51,753 nucleotides of DNA, taken from assembly GCA_017555875.1 (NCBI GenBank), contig JAFZFN010000019.1, positions 1 through 51,753 on the forward strand, written 5' to 3'. Origin of the DNA: Bacteroidaceae bacterium. GTDB taxonomy: Bacteria > Bacteroidota > Bacteroidia > Bacteroidales > Bacteroidaceae. Each line of letters begins with the position of its first letter. Position 1 is the stretch's first letter. A program made the translations under genes and the position numbers. Shown here in pieces: positions 1 to 7,312 of the stretch. The notes under the pieces are model-generated. The model did not search any database. It saw only the letters and a program-made list of their open reading frames with translations, and was not told where the DNA came from.

Positions 1-1
1 A

Positions 2-391
2 TGCAAGAACCCCAAAGGGGATGAAAGCAAGACCTACTACTCAGGCAAAGCCGTCAAGACCGGCGAATACACCTTCGACGACCTCGCTGCCGACATCAAC
101 AACTCTACCACCGTGACCAAGGCCGACGCCTTGGCCGTGCTAGCCAGCGTGAAGCCCTTCATCACCAAGGCCCTCCTCGGCGGACAGGTCGTAGTGCTGC
201 AGGACATAGGCCGATTCCAGGTCACCCTCCAGGGCAAGTGCTACCCCGCAGAGGCACTCACCGACGAAGAGTTCTCACCCGCATCGATGATCAAGAGCCA
301 CCGCATCGTGTTCCGCCCCGAAGCCAAGCTCAAGAAGGACATCAACGCAGGCATCTCCATCAAGCGCATATCGTCAGAGGCGATGGAGTAA
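2..391 (+). CDS. HU-HIG-type DNA-binding protein, 5' partial
   Basis: The reading frame is open from base 2, so the start lies before the window; 129 residues are visible, ending in a TAA stop. The segments GEYTFDDLAADI, ADALAVLASVKPFI, GGQVVVLQDIGRFQVTL and the later RIVFRPEAKLKKDI match the HU/IHF-like domain of the Bacteroidetes HU-HIG group, in which the usual HU beta-arm core is followed by a basic tail. Such proteins bind DNA non-specifically and probably bend or compact it. The smalltalk peptide lies 195 bases downstream on the same strand, a pairing often seen in Bacteroides genomes. The family is judged from sequence pattern only; the missing N-terminus prevents a length comparison. 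Confidence 0.8.
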   Translation, partial: CKNPKGDESKTYYSGKAVKTGEYTFDDLAADINNSTTVTKADALAVLASVKPFITKALLGGQVVVLQDIGRFQVTLQGKCYPAEALTDEEFSPASMIKSHRIVFRPEAKLKKDINAGISIKRISSEAME

Positions 392-400
392 TTACTCAAT

Positions 401-580
401 GTACTATTTGACTATTTACAATTTACGATTGATTTACGATTTGGCTATTTCTCAATTTACCATCGCGTAATGTTTGTAAATGACTAAATGGTTAAATAGT
501 ACATAAATAGTAAATAGTAAATTGTCAAATTGTAAATTACAAAGGATTGTAAATTACAAAGGATTGTAAAATTGTAAATT
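401..580. repeat. AT-rich direct and inverted repeats
   Basis: Low-complexity stretch between the HU-like gene and the smalltalk peptide. A 17-base unit (TTGTAAATTACAAAGGA) occurs twice in tandem at 530-563 and partly a third time. GTACTATTT at 401-409 is matched by AAATAGTAC at 494-502, so the transcript could fold into a long weak hairpin. Variants of 'aaattgtaaatt' recur throughout. No coding potential is seen. Confidence 0.7.
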
Positions 581-586
581 ACCCCC

Positions 587-676
587 ATGAACAACACTTG
601 GAAAACCGTCATTAAGGTGCTTGCCGCCGTACTGGCAGCGATCGCAAGTGCCTTGGGCATCAACATCATGGTGTAG
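587..676 (+). CDS. Smalltalk family small protein (29 aa)
   Basis: ATG at 587 to TAG at 676 encodes 29 residues: a short polar start (MNNTWKTVIKV), then an alanine/leucine/isoleucine-rich helix that could cross or lie on a membrane, ending INIMV. This matches the Bacteroidetes 'smalltalk' family of about 30 residues (typically M-N-x-x-T-W-K, then V-I-K-V-L/I, then a hydrophobic alanine-rich segment). These peptides usually lie beside HU-like genes and an N-acetylmuramoyl-alanine amidase; the HU-like gene is here, the amidase is not within reach. The start has no clear purine-rich ribosome site (ACCCCC precedes it), which is common in Bacteroidetes. Function is unknown. It is easily missed by gene callers because of its size. 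Confidence 0.75.
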   Translation: MNNTWKTVIKVLAAVLAAIASALGINIMV

Positions 677-755
677 TGGACAATCCCCTACCCTAACCCC
701 ACACCTCCATCCCTCCCGGGACGCACGGAGCGTGAGGTAACATCAGACAACACAA

Positions 756-799
756 GAGAGAGTACCCCTCACGCGAGGGTGCTCTCTCAATCTTTTTTT
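756..799 (+). terminator. Intrinsic terminator after the smalltalk gene
   Basis: GAGAGAGTACCC (756-767) pairs with GGGTGCTCTCTC (777-788) with one G.U pair, followed by a run of seven T at 793-799. It would end transcription from the HU/smalltalk side before the convergent mutarotase gene. Confidence 0.75.
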
Positions 800-863
800 C
801 ATTCTCCTCATCGCACCACCACACCCTCATGCGAGGCATGCGCGAAGCGATGTACGTGGAGGA

Positions 864-1241
864 TCAGTAGAGACGGAAGATGCGGTCCATCATCTGCCAC
901 TTGTCGGTGGCCTTGTCACCCTCGCTACACTGCTGGAAGATGGACATGAAGTCCTCCCACTCCTGCTGGCGGGGGAGCGTGGAGAGGCGCTCCATGGCAC
1001 TGTCCCACTCGAAGTCCAAGGGGGTCTCGACGATCATGAAGAGGCGGTTACCGAGGAGGTAGATCTCCATCTCGAGGATGCCGACACTGCGGATGCCCTC
1101 AAGGATCTCTGCCCACACCTGACCCTGGGAATGGCGGTGGATGTACTCGCGGATGAGCGCGTCGTCGGGCTTGAGGTCCATGGTGCGGCAGTAGCGCTTC
1201 ACGGGCACCTGATAGGGTTGGGTAGGATAACCTGTTGTCAT
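864..1241 (-). CDS. L-rhamnose mutarotase (RhaM/YiiL) family protein
   Basis: 125 residues. The pattern RYCRTMDL near residue 17, HRHSQGQVWAEI (about 35-46), then EMEIYLLGNRLFMIVET and the closing WQMMDRIFRLY fits the RhaM family of small dimeric alpha-beta barrel mutarotases that interconvert alpha and beta anomers of deoxy-sugars (rhamnose; relatives act on fucose). The conserved histidine of the R-x-H motif after the first strand is present. Family members are about 104 residues; the extra N-terminal 15-20 residues are usual in Bacteroides homologues. It starts 58 bases after the tgt stop on the same strand and may be read through from it. No rhamnose or fucose catabolic genes lie in the window, so the substrate is not set by context. 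Confidence 0.8.
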   Translation of the reverse strand: MTTGYPTQPYQVPVKRYCRTMDLKPDDALIREYIHRHSQGQVWAEILEGIRSVGILEMEIYLLGNRLFMIVETPLDFEWDSAMERLSTLPRQQEWEDFMSIFQQCSEGDKATDKWQMMDRIFRLY

Positions 1242-1299
1242 AGCAAGAAAGATATATATAATGAATGGTTACTGTCTCTCACACTTCTCACGGCAGCGG

Positions 1300-2433
1300 T
1301 CACAATCGCGTAGCCAAGCGCTTGACCATCACAGCCTTCCACGAGGAGAAGTCACCGGCAATGATGTGCTGACGGGCCTCGCCCACGAGCCAGAGGTAGA
1401 AGGCAAGGTTGTGGATAGAGGCTATCTGCATGGCCAAGAGCTCTTGGGCATGGAAGAGGTGGCGCAGGTAGGCCTTGGTGTAGAGCGTGTCGACCACCGA
1501 AGCACCATCGGCCTCGATGGGGGAGAAGTCGAATTCCCACTTCTTGTTCTTCATATTGATGATACCATCCTTGGTGAAGAGCATTCCGTTGCGACCATTA
1601 CGGGTGGGCATCACGCAGTCGAACATGTCGACACCGCGCTCGATGCCTTCGAGCAGGTTCATCGGAGTACCCACACCCATGAGGTAGCGCGGCTTGTCGG
1701 TGGGGAGTATCTCGTTGACGACCTCGATCATCTCATACATCTTCTCCGTAGGCTCACCTACAGCCAAGCCGCCAATGGCATTACCCTCGGCACCCTTCGA
1801 AGCGATGAACTCGGCTGACTGGCGACGCAGGTCGGGATATACACAGCCCTGCACGATGGGGAAGAGGGATTGGTGGTAGCCATATTTGGGTTCGGTAGAG
1901 TTGAAGCGGTCGAGGCAGCGGTCGAGCCAACGGTGGGTGAGCTCCATGGACTTCTTGGCATAGCCATAGTCGGCATCACCAGGCGTACATTCGTCAAAAG
2001 CCATCATGATGTCGGCACCGATGGTGCGCTCGATATCCATCACACGCTCGGGAGTAAACAGATGTTTCGACCCGTCGATGTGGGAGCGAAACTCGACACC
2101 CTCCTCCCTCATCTTGCGGATGCCCGAGAGAGAGAACACCTGGAAGCCTCCACTGTCGGTGAGCATGGGGCGGTCGAAGCCGTTGAACTTATGGAGTCCG
2201 CCAGCACGCTCGATGACCTCCAAGCCGGGACGGAGGTAGAGGTGATAGGTGTTGCCCAGGATGATCTGAGCCTTGATGTCCTCCTTGAGCTCGGTGAGGT
2301 GAACGCCCTTGACGGAGCCCAGCGTGCCCACGGGCATGAAGATGGGGGTCTCGATCTGTCCGTGATCGGTGGTGATGAGTCCCGCACGGGCATGGGTCTT
2401 GGGATCGGTGTGTTGGAGTTGGAATTTCATCAT
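1300..2433 (-). CDS. tgt: tRNA-guanine (queuine) transglycosylase
   Basis: 377 residues, full family length. It replaces guanine 34 of GUN-anticodon tRNAs by preQ1 in queuosine synthesis. Visible motifs: DSGGFQVFSL at 93-102 (general acid/base Asp93), MAFDEC around 144-149, GGLAVGE at 221-227, and GVDMFDCVMPTRNGRNG at 267-283 carrying the expected nucleophile Asp272. The C-terminal zinc site is odd: the CxCxxC cluster usual before 'AYLHHL' is absent (VDTLYTKAYLRHLF, 314-327), while the partner histidine of SIHNLAFY (His341) remains. I recall a similar loss in other Bacteroides Tgt proteins. It starts MM; either Met is possible. A good promoter lies 76 bases upstream. Confidence 0.95.
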   Translation of the reverse strand: MMKFQLQHTDPKTHARAGLITTDHGQIETPIFMPVGTLGSVKGVHLTELKEDIKAQIILGNTYHLYLRPGLEVIERAGGLHKFNGFDRPMLTDSGGFQVFSLSGIRKMREEGVEFRSHIDGSKHLFTPERVMDIERTIGADIMMAFDECTPGDADYGYAKKSMELTHRWLDRCLDRFNSTEPKYGYHQSLFPIVQGCVYPDLRRQSAEFIASKGAEGNAIGGLAVGEPTEKMYEMIEVVNEILPTDKPRYLMGVGTPMNLLEGIERGVDMFDCVMPTRNGRNGMLFTKDGIINMKNKKWEFDFSPIEADGASVVDTLYTKAYLRHLFHAQELLAMQIASIHNLAFYLWLVGEARQHIIAGDFSSWKAVMVKRLATRL

Positions 2434-2508
2434 TCGTTACTGCATTTTTAGTAGAGGCTGCTCGGACCTTTTTATCACGAAGCGCAAACAGTCTCCTCGA
2501 TTCGGATA

Positions 2509-2540
2509 CAAAAGTAATGCATTTTTTCGAGCCATGCAAC
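2509..2540 (-). promoter_or_regulatory. Promoter of tgt
   Basis: On the minus strand the -7 box TACTTTTG (2509-2516) fits the Bacteroidetes consensus TAnnTTTG, with TTG (2537-2539) 20 bases further upstream as -33 box. It is 76 bases before the tgt start and is clear of the upstream exb terminator. Confidence 0.75.
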
Positions 2541-2576
2541 GCACGGCCCACACTATCACACGCCCTGCGAGCAATA

Positions 2577-2611
2577 CAAAAAGAGAGGACGGGTAAAAAC
2601 CCGCCCTCCTC
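2577..2611 (-). terminator. Intrinsic terminator of the exb operon
   Basis: On the minus strand GAGGGCGGGT, a T-rich loop and ACCCGTCCTC form a stem (2585-2611), followed by TCTTTTTG. It lies 33 bases beyond the last exbD stop and separates this operon from the tgt promoter. Confidence 0.75.
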
Positions 2612-2643
2612 AAGTATAAATCATCTAGACGAATGACTTCTTA

Positions 2644-3108
2644 TTACTGACGCTTACCACCAGAGTAAACGATGTTGAGAGCCCAAGCCTCACGCAGCGC
2701 CATCTTGATGTCGGTGACGATACCCATCTGGGTGTCCTCATCAATCTTCATAGATACACGCATGAAGGGCTTGTCGCGCTCGGGCATCGCCTCACGCTCC
2801 TGGTAGATGTACTCACCGATGGCATCTACTTCAGCGAAGTCATCGTTGAGCTGGATACGTGTAGCAACACCCATCTTGGAGCGGAACTCCTTGGTAGGCT
2901 TACCCACGTATACGTAGGTGATGAGCGACTTCTTCTCCAACTTCTCGATCTCGGTGCCCTTGGGAGTGTTGAACTCCACCTTCAGCGTCACCTCACGCAT
3001 TGAGGTTACCATCATGAAGAAGAACAGGATACTGAAGATCAAGTCAGGGAGTGACGAGGTATTCAGTTCAGGAACTTCCTTGCTACCATTCTTATTAAAC
3101 TTTCCCAT
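2644..3108 (-). CDS. exbD: ExbD/TolR family biopolymer transport protein (second copy)
   Basis: 154 residues: a short cytoplasmic start, one membrane helix at about 20-40 (LPDLIFSILFFFMMVTSM) with the proton-path aspartate Asp22 in PDLIF, then a periplasmic domain. ExbD works with ExbB and TonB to couple the inner-membrane proton gradient to outer-membrane transporters such as SusC-type proteins. It follows the first exbD with only two bases between them and is the last gene of the operon. The periplasmic domain differs clearly from its neighbour, so the two are not a recent duplication; paired ExbDs are common in Bacteroidetes. Confidence 0.93.
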   Translation of the reverse strand: MGKFNKNGSKEVPELNTSSLPDLIFSILFFFMMVTSMREVTLKVEFNTPKGTEIEKLEKKSLITYVYVGKPTKEFRSKMGVATRIQLNDDFAEVDAIGEYIYQEREAMPERDKPFMRVSMKIDEDTQMGIVTDIKMALREAWALNIVYSGGKRQ

Positions 3109-3110
3109 GA

Positions 3111-3737
3111 TTAGTTTCCTCCATACTTTTTAGGTTCAGCCTCTGAAATCTTCAAAGGATACACACCACGCACGGCCAAGGCCTCATCAGACTCGGGATC
3201 GAGGTGACGATAGTACTTGCCGAATTTCTCACGTGAGAACTCATCGCGCAACTCGTTGTAGGCTGCCATCAGCTCATTCTGGATCTGGAAGTACACCTCA
3301 TAGCTTGTGCTACGGTCGGTCTGCACAGAGATGATGTGGTTCTTAGTCACAGGGTGAGCACCGAGGATGGGCAGAGGGGGATCTGCGGGATGGAACTCAG
3401 GCATGTTTGACTTGTTCTCAGGGTTGGCGATGAACTCCTTGGCGATAGCACGCAAGTCTGAGGGCTGTACGTCCATCACAGTCACGCGCTTCGACTCGTC
3501 ACCATAGTAGTACATGATTTCGTTGTTCATGTTGACAGAAACAACCAACACGTTTCTACCCTTCACCTTGACATCCTCTTCCTGCTGGTTGGGATCGGGG
3601 GGAGGCGGCAGACGGCGCACCAGACCCGTATCGGTATCCATCGAAGTGGTGATCAAGAAGAAGATCAAGAGGATGAACGAGATGTCGGCCAACGAGCTAC
3701 CATTCAATCCAGGAACTTTTCTTTTCTTCTTTGCCAT
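3111..3737 (-). CDS. exbD: ExbD/TolR family biopolymer transport protein (first copy)
   Basis: 208 residues, longer than a typical ExbD (about 140). A basic N-terminus (MAKKKRK) precedes one membrane helix at about 14-33 with the essential Asp18 in LADISFILLIFF. Then come a proline-rich stretch (RRLPPPPDPNQQEED, about 42-56), a periplasmic domain, and a charged C-terminal extension of roughly 50 residues. It is expected to form the proton channel with ExbB. It begins 28 bases after the four-helix membrane protein and is followed at once by a second exbD. The C-terminal extension is characteristic of the Bacteroidetes form; its role is unknown. Confidence 0.93.
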   Translation of the reverse strand: MAKKKRKVPGLNGSSLADISFILLIFFLITTSMDTDTGLVRRLPPPPDPNQQEEDVKVKGRNVLVVSVNMNNEIMYYYGDESKRVTVMDVQPSDLRAIAKEFIANPENKSNMPEFHPADPPLPILGAHPVTKNHIISVQTDRSTSYEVYFQIQNELMAAYNELRDEFSREKFGKYYRHLDPESDEALAVRGVYPLKISEAEPKKYGGN

Positions 3738-3765
3738 AAATAAAATCTCCTATTAATTATGACTC

Positions 3766-4236
3766 TTATTTCTTGAAGATTCCTGTCAAGCTAGCAATCA
3801 ACGCAACAGCTGTCACACCGAGCAATGCGTATACAGTGTAAATGATTGCGTCGGTCAACTGCAACCAAAATGCATCTTCATAAAGTCCTGTACCGGTCAT
3901 GAGGGGTGATGCATCACCGATGAACCATGCCACTACCAATACGGGGATAAACAACCACAAGCCAACCTTGGCAAGCACCTTGCCCCAAGTAGGCATGTTA
4001 GAGTCGACCTTACCACCCTTAGCGCCTACAGCACCGACAACAGTGCACACACCGCAGATGGCTGCCAAAGCATACATCCAGTACATCAATAGGTCTGTAA
4101 ATTGCGGTGACTTGTAGAGGCCGCTGGGAAGCGACTCCTGATTTCCGAATCCAACGCAGAAGAACAGTACGAACACCACCACAGAGAGGATGAGCAGTAC
4201 GTAATATACGATGGATGCTATTTTACTCGCTTTCAT
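3766..4236 (-). CDS. Four-helix membrane protein of the exb operon, unknown function
   Basis: 156 residues with four predicted membrane helices at about 8-30, 48-72, 88-107 and 126-152, and a short basic C-terminus. I recognise no catalytic motif. It sits between exbB (24 bases upstream) and the first exbD (28 bases downstream) on the same strand, a position conserved in Bacteroidales exb operons, so it is probably an accessory subunit of the ExbB-ExbD motor or a factor for its assembly. That role is inferred from position only. The polar loops are short, which makes a transporter of its own less likely. Confidence 0.75.
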   Translation of the reverse strand: MKASKIASIVYYVLLILSVVVFVLFFCVGFGNQESLPSGLYKSPQFTDLLMYWMYALAAICGVCTVVGAVGAKGGKVDSNMPTWGKVLAKVGLWLFIPVLVVAWFIGDASPLMTGTGLYEDAFWLQLTDAIIYTVYALLGVTAVALIASLTGIFKK

Positions 4237-4260
4237 TGTTGTTTTCAGTTAATGAGGTTA

Positions 4261-5079
4261 TTACTTCTTCAAGTTGTACTTCATGATCAAATCCAAGAGG
4301 GTGATAGAGCTATCCTCCATGTCGGTGGTGAGAGACTCAATCTTAGAAAGGATGAAGTTGTAGAATACCTGAAGAACGAGAGCTACGATAATACCGAAGA
4401 TAGTGGTAATCAAGGCCACCTTCATACCGCCGGCAACAACGGTGGGGCTGATATCACCTGCCTTCTGGATGTCGTCGAACGCCATAACCATACCGATCAC
4501 AGTACCCAAGAATCCGAGTGAGGGAGCCATCGCGATGAAGAGAGTTACCCATGAGCAGTTCTTCTCAAGTGCTGCAGACTGTACGCCACCGTAAGAAACT
4601 ACTGAACGCTCAACTACGTCAAGACCCTCGTCGATACGCAAGAGACCCTGATAGCAGATAGAGGCAACAGGACCGCGAGTGTTGCGGCAAACCTCCTTAG
4701 CACCCTCAACGTCGCCCTTAGCCAAAGCAGCCTCGATGGCAGCCATGAGCTTCTTGGTGTTCACCTCAGCGAGGCTCAAATAGATGATACGCTCGATACA
4801 GAAAGCCAAACCGAGAACCAATGCGATAGCTACCAATGACATGAAGCTTGCATCACCCTCGATAAACTTGGTCTTAAGAGCCTTGTGCATACCTACGGTC
4901 TCTTCTTCTACTGCAGCTACGGGAGCCTCAACTGCTGCTGAGTCTGCTGCTACTGAATCAGCTGCTACTGAGTCAACGGCCTCTGTCTGTACAGCTACCT
5001 CGTCCTGAGCAACTACTGTCTGTGACAATCCAAATGAAAGGATTCCGAACATTGCAAATACTGCAAAAAACTTTTTCAT
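4261..5079 (-). CDS. exbB: ExbB/TolQ/MotA proton-channel family protein
   Basis: 272 residues. A signal peptide (about 1-24, ending VVAQ) precedes an acidic alanine-rich linker with a short repeat (VAADSVAADSAA, 38-49). The MotA/TolQ/ExbB domain has three helices: about 79-102, 177-202 and 218-244. The segments FIAMAPSLGFLGTVIGMVMAF and GGMKVALITTIFGIIVAL are the family core. It forms the pentameric channel that powers TonB. The cleavable signal plus periplasmic linker is longer than in E. coli ExbB but usual for Bacteroidetes. First gene of a four-gene minus-strand operon. No convincing TAnnTTTG box is seen in the 58 bases before it, so its promoter may lie near or beyond the tRNA. Confidence 0.93.
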   Translation of the reverse strand: MKKFFAVFAMFGILSFGLSQTVVAQDEVAVQTEAVDSVAADSVAADSAAVEAPVAAVEEETVGMHKALKTKFIEGDASFMSLVAIALVLGLAFCIERIIYLSLAEVNTKKLMAAIEAALAKGDVEGAKEVCRNTRGPVASICYQGLLRIDEGLDVVERSVVSYGGVQSAALEKNCSWVTLFIAMAPSLGFLGTVIGMVMAFDDIQKAGDISPTVVAGGMKVALITTIFGIIVALVLQVFYNFILSKIESLTTDMEDSSITLLDLIMKYNLKK

Positions 5080-5137
5080 TGTGTTTTTACTTTTAATTAA
5101 TACTATTATTGTTTGTTGTTACTAAATTCTCATTCTG

Positions 5138-5225
5138 CGGAAAGAAGGGGATTCGAACCCCTGATACGCTTTTGACGTATACACGCTTTCCAGGCGTGCC
5201 TCTTCAACCACTCGAGCACCTTTCC
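5138..5225 (-). tRNA. tRNA-Ser (anticodon GGA)
   Basis: The reverse strand reads GGAAAGGTGCTCGAG at the 5' end, the anticodon loop CTGGAAA (anticodon GGA, for UCC/UCU), a long variable arm (ATACG, loop, CGTAT) typical of class II tRNAs, the T arm GGGGTTCGAATCCCC, and an acceptor 3' strand TCTTTCC followed by discriminator G. Length is 88 bases. The encoded 3' end continues CA, not CCA, so CCA is added afterwards. The acceptor stem has one G.U pair. It lies between exbB and sppA, on the exb strand. Confidence 0.95.
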
Positions 5226-5307
5226 AAAGTCCTCGCAACGCGAAGCTTTGTATGGAAACCTGCGCGAAAGAAAGAAACGGATTCCTACTTCACGCCAATT
5301 TCATTTG

Positions 5308-5315
5308 CAAAAGTA
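5308..5315 (-). promoter_or_regulatory. Possible promoter -7 box of tRNA-Ser
   Basis: The minus strand reads TACTTTTG, a fit to TAnnTTTG, 82 bases upstream of the tRNA 5' end. No clear TTG is found at the right distance, so this is tentative. Confidence 0.4.
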
Positions 5316-5462
5316 TTGTTTTTTTTCTTTGCAGCCATAAAAAACGCAATTATTCTTCAAAAAAAGTTGTTTTTTTAAGATTTCAATCACCAGCGCCCAG
5401 CAATATGAGCCCCGACAAGCAAAATAATCGGAGCTATCGTAGGAGAATTCAAAGCAAAAACA

Positions 5463-5470
5463 TACCTTTG
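5463..5470 (+). promoter_or_regulatory. Promoter -7 box of the sppA operon
   Basis: TACCTTTG fits TAnnTTTG exactly, 41 bases before the sppA start. A -33 TTTG is not evident. This is the only good box before the sppA-lpxK-punA-thiL series. Confidence 0.6.
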
Positions 5471-5511
5471 TGACAGTATTCAACATTTAACACATATAAT
5501 ATATAGGTATT

Positions 5512-7290
5512 ATGAAAGATTTCTTGAAGTACACACTCGCCACCATCGTGGGATTGCTTGCATGCACAATCATCATGACCATCATCGGCGTGATAGGCAT
5601 TGTGGGTATGGCCGCATCGTCAGATGTAGCCACCGTAGTCGACGAAAACAGCATATTCAAGCTTGAGCTCAAGGGTATGGTCACCGAACGGCTGGCCGAC
5701 AATCCCTTCGCCGCACTCATGAGCGAAGAGCAGACTGCCCTGGGCCTCGAAGACATCCTTGCCAGCATCCAGAAAGCCGGCGACAACGAATACATCAAAG
5801 GCATATACCTCGAAGCGGGAGGCATCGTGGCAGACCCCGCCAGCATAGAGGAGATACGCAACGCCCTGGTCAAGTTCAGGCAGACGGGCAAGTTCGTCGT
5901 AGCCTATGGCGACAACTACTCGCAGGCCGACTACTACATCAGCAGCGTGGCCGACAAGGTGATCCTCAACCCACGAGGCATGGTCGACTGGCATGGCATG
6001 GCCTCACAGACCATATACCTCAAGGACCTGCTCGACCAACTGGGCATAGAGATGGAGGTATTCAAGGTGGGTACATACAAGTCGGCCGTAGAGCCCTACA
6101 CCTCGACGAAGATGAGCGACGAGAACCGCGAACAGATTACCGCCTACATCACCTCCATCTGGGACAACATGGTGGATGGCGTGTCACTCTCGCGCAACAT
6201 CAGCGCCGAGCAGCTCAACGAATATGCCGACCGCTACATCGCCTTCGAAGGTGCCGAGGCTAGCCTCGAGGCAGGCCTCGTCGACACATTGCTCTACATG
6301 GACGGCACCAAGGCCTACCTGAAGCAGCTCATGGAGGTGGACGAGGATGACCGACTGGCCATACTCTCTATAGACGAGATGAAGAACCTGCAGAAGAACG
6401 TGCCACTCGACAAGAGCGGCAACATCATCGCCATATACTATGCCGAAGGACAGATCGTGGACACACCCTCAGAGGGTAACTTCAGCGGTACACCCGAGAT
6501 CGTCGGTGAGAAGGTGGCCATGGACCTCAGCAAACTGCGCGACGACGAGACCGTCAAGGCCGTCATCCTGCGTGTAAACTCACCCGGCGGCAGCGCCTTC
6601 GCCTCAGAGCAGATATGGAACGAGGTGGTGAGACTCAAGGAGAAGAAGCCCGTCATCGTGTCGATGGGTGGCTATGCCGCATCGGGCGGATACTACATCT
6701 CATGTGCTGCCGACACCATCATTGCACAGCCCAACACCATCACTGGCTCGATCGGCATCTTCGGCATGTTCCCCAATCCACATAAGCTCATCAACAACAA
6801 GCTCAAGCTCAACATCGAGACCGTTAAGACCAACCGCTTGGCCGACTTCGGCAGCATGAGCCGCCCGTTCAACACCGAGGAGCGTGCCGTGATGCAGCGC
6901 TACATCAATGAGGGATACGACCTCTTCGTGAAGCGTTGCGCCGACGGACGAGGCATGAGCACCAAGGACATTGAGGCTGTGGCCCAAGGCCGTGTGTGGA
7001 CAGGAGAGATGGCCATGGAACGCGGACTGGTGGACCTGCTCGGCGACATCGAGATGGCCAAGGAAATCGCCGCACAGAAAGCGGGCATCGAGAGCTACAC
7101 GCTCATCAGCTACCCCAAGGAGGCTGGTGCACTGGAGATGTTGCTCGACCAGACCAAGGAAAGCTACATCGAGACACGAGTGGGCAAGGTGGCAGGACAA
7201 TTCAAAGACGAGCTGAACCTCATCTACAACATCGAGCAGATGAATCGACTGCAGGCACGACTGCCTTTCGAGATACACCTCATGAACTGA
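5512..7290 (+). CDS. sppA: Signal peptide peptidase SppA, 67K type
   Basis: 592 residues, the length of the long tandem-domain SppA. One N-terminal membrane anchor (about 8-35) is followed by two S49 protease domains. The Lys/Ser dyad is split between them as in E. coli: Lys190 in KVGTYKSAVEP of the first half and Ser391 in GGYAASGGYYIS of the second. SPGGSAFASEQIW (358-369) and TGSIGIFG (411-418) are further conserved segments. It degrades cleaved signal peptides and other membrane-associated peptides at the periplasmic face of the inner membrane. First gene of a plus-strand series; lpxK starts 22 bases after its stop. Confidence 0.95.
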   Translation: MKDFLKYTLATIVGLLACTIIMTIIGVIGIVGMAASSDVATVVDENSIFKLELKGMVTERLADNPFAALMSEEQTALGLEDILASIQKAGDNEYIKGIYLEAGGIVADPASIEEIRNALVKFRQTGKFVVAYGDNYSQADYYISSVADKVILNPRGMVDWHGMASQTIYLKDLLDQLGIEMEVFKVGTYKSAVEPYTSTKMSDENREQITAYITSIWDNMVDGVSLSRNISAEQLNEYADRYIAFEGAEASLEAGLVDTLLYMDGTKAYLKQLMEVDEDDRLAILSIDEMKNLQKNVPLDKSGNIIAIYYAEGQIVDTPSEGNFSGTPEIVGEKVAMDLSKLRDDETVKAVILRVNSPGGSAFASEQIWNEVVRLKEKKPVIVSMGGYAASGGYYISCAADTIIAQPNTITGSIGIFGMFPNPHKLINNKLKLNIETVKTNRLADFGSMSRPFNTEERAVMQRYINEGYDLFVKRCADGRGMSTKDIEAVAQGRVWTGEMAMERGLVDLLGDIEMAKEIAAQKAGIESYTLISYPKEAGALEMLLDQTKESYIETRVGKVAGQFKDELNLIYNIEQMNRLQARLPFEIHLMN

Positions 7291-7312
7291 TAGACACCTA
7301 GCAGATGCGACC

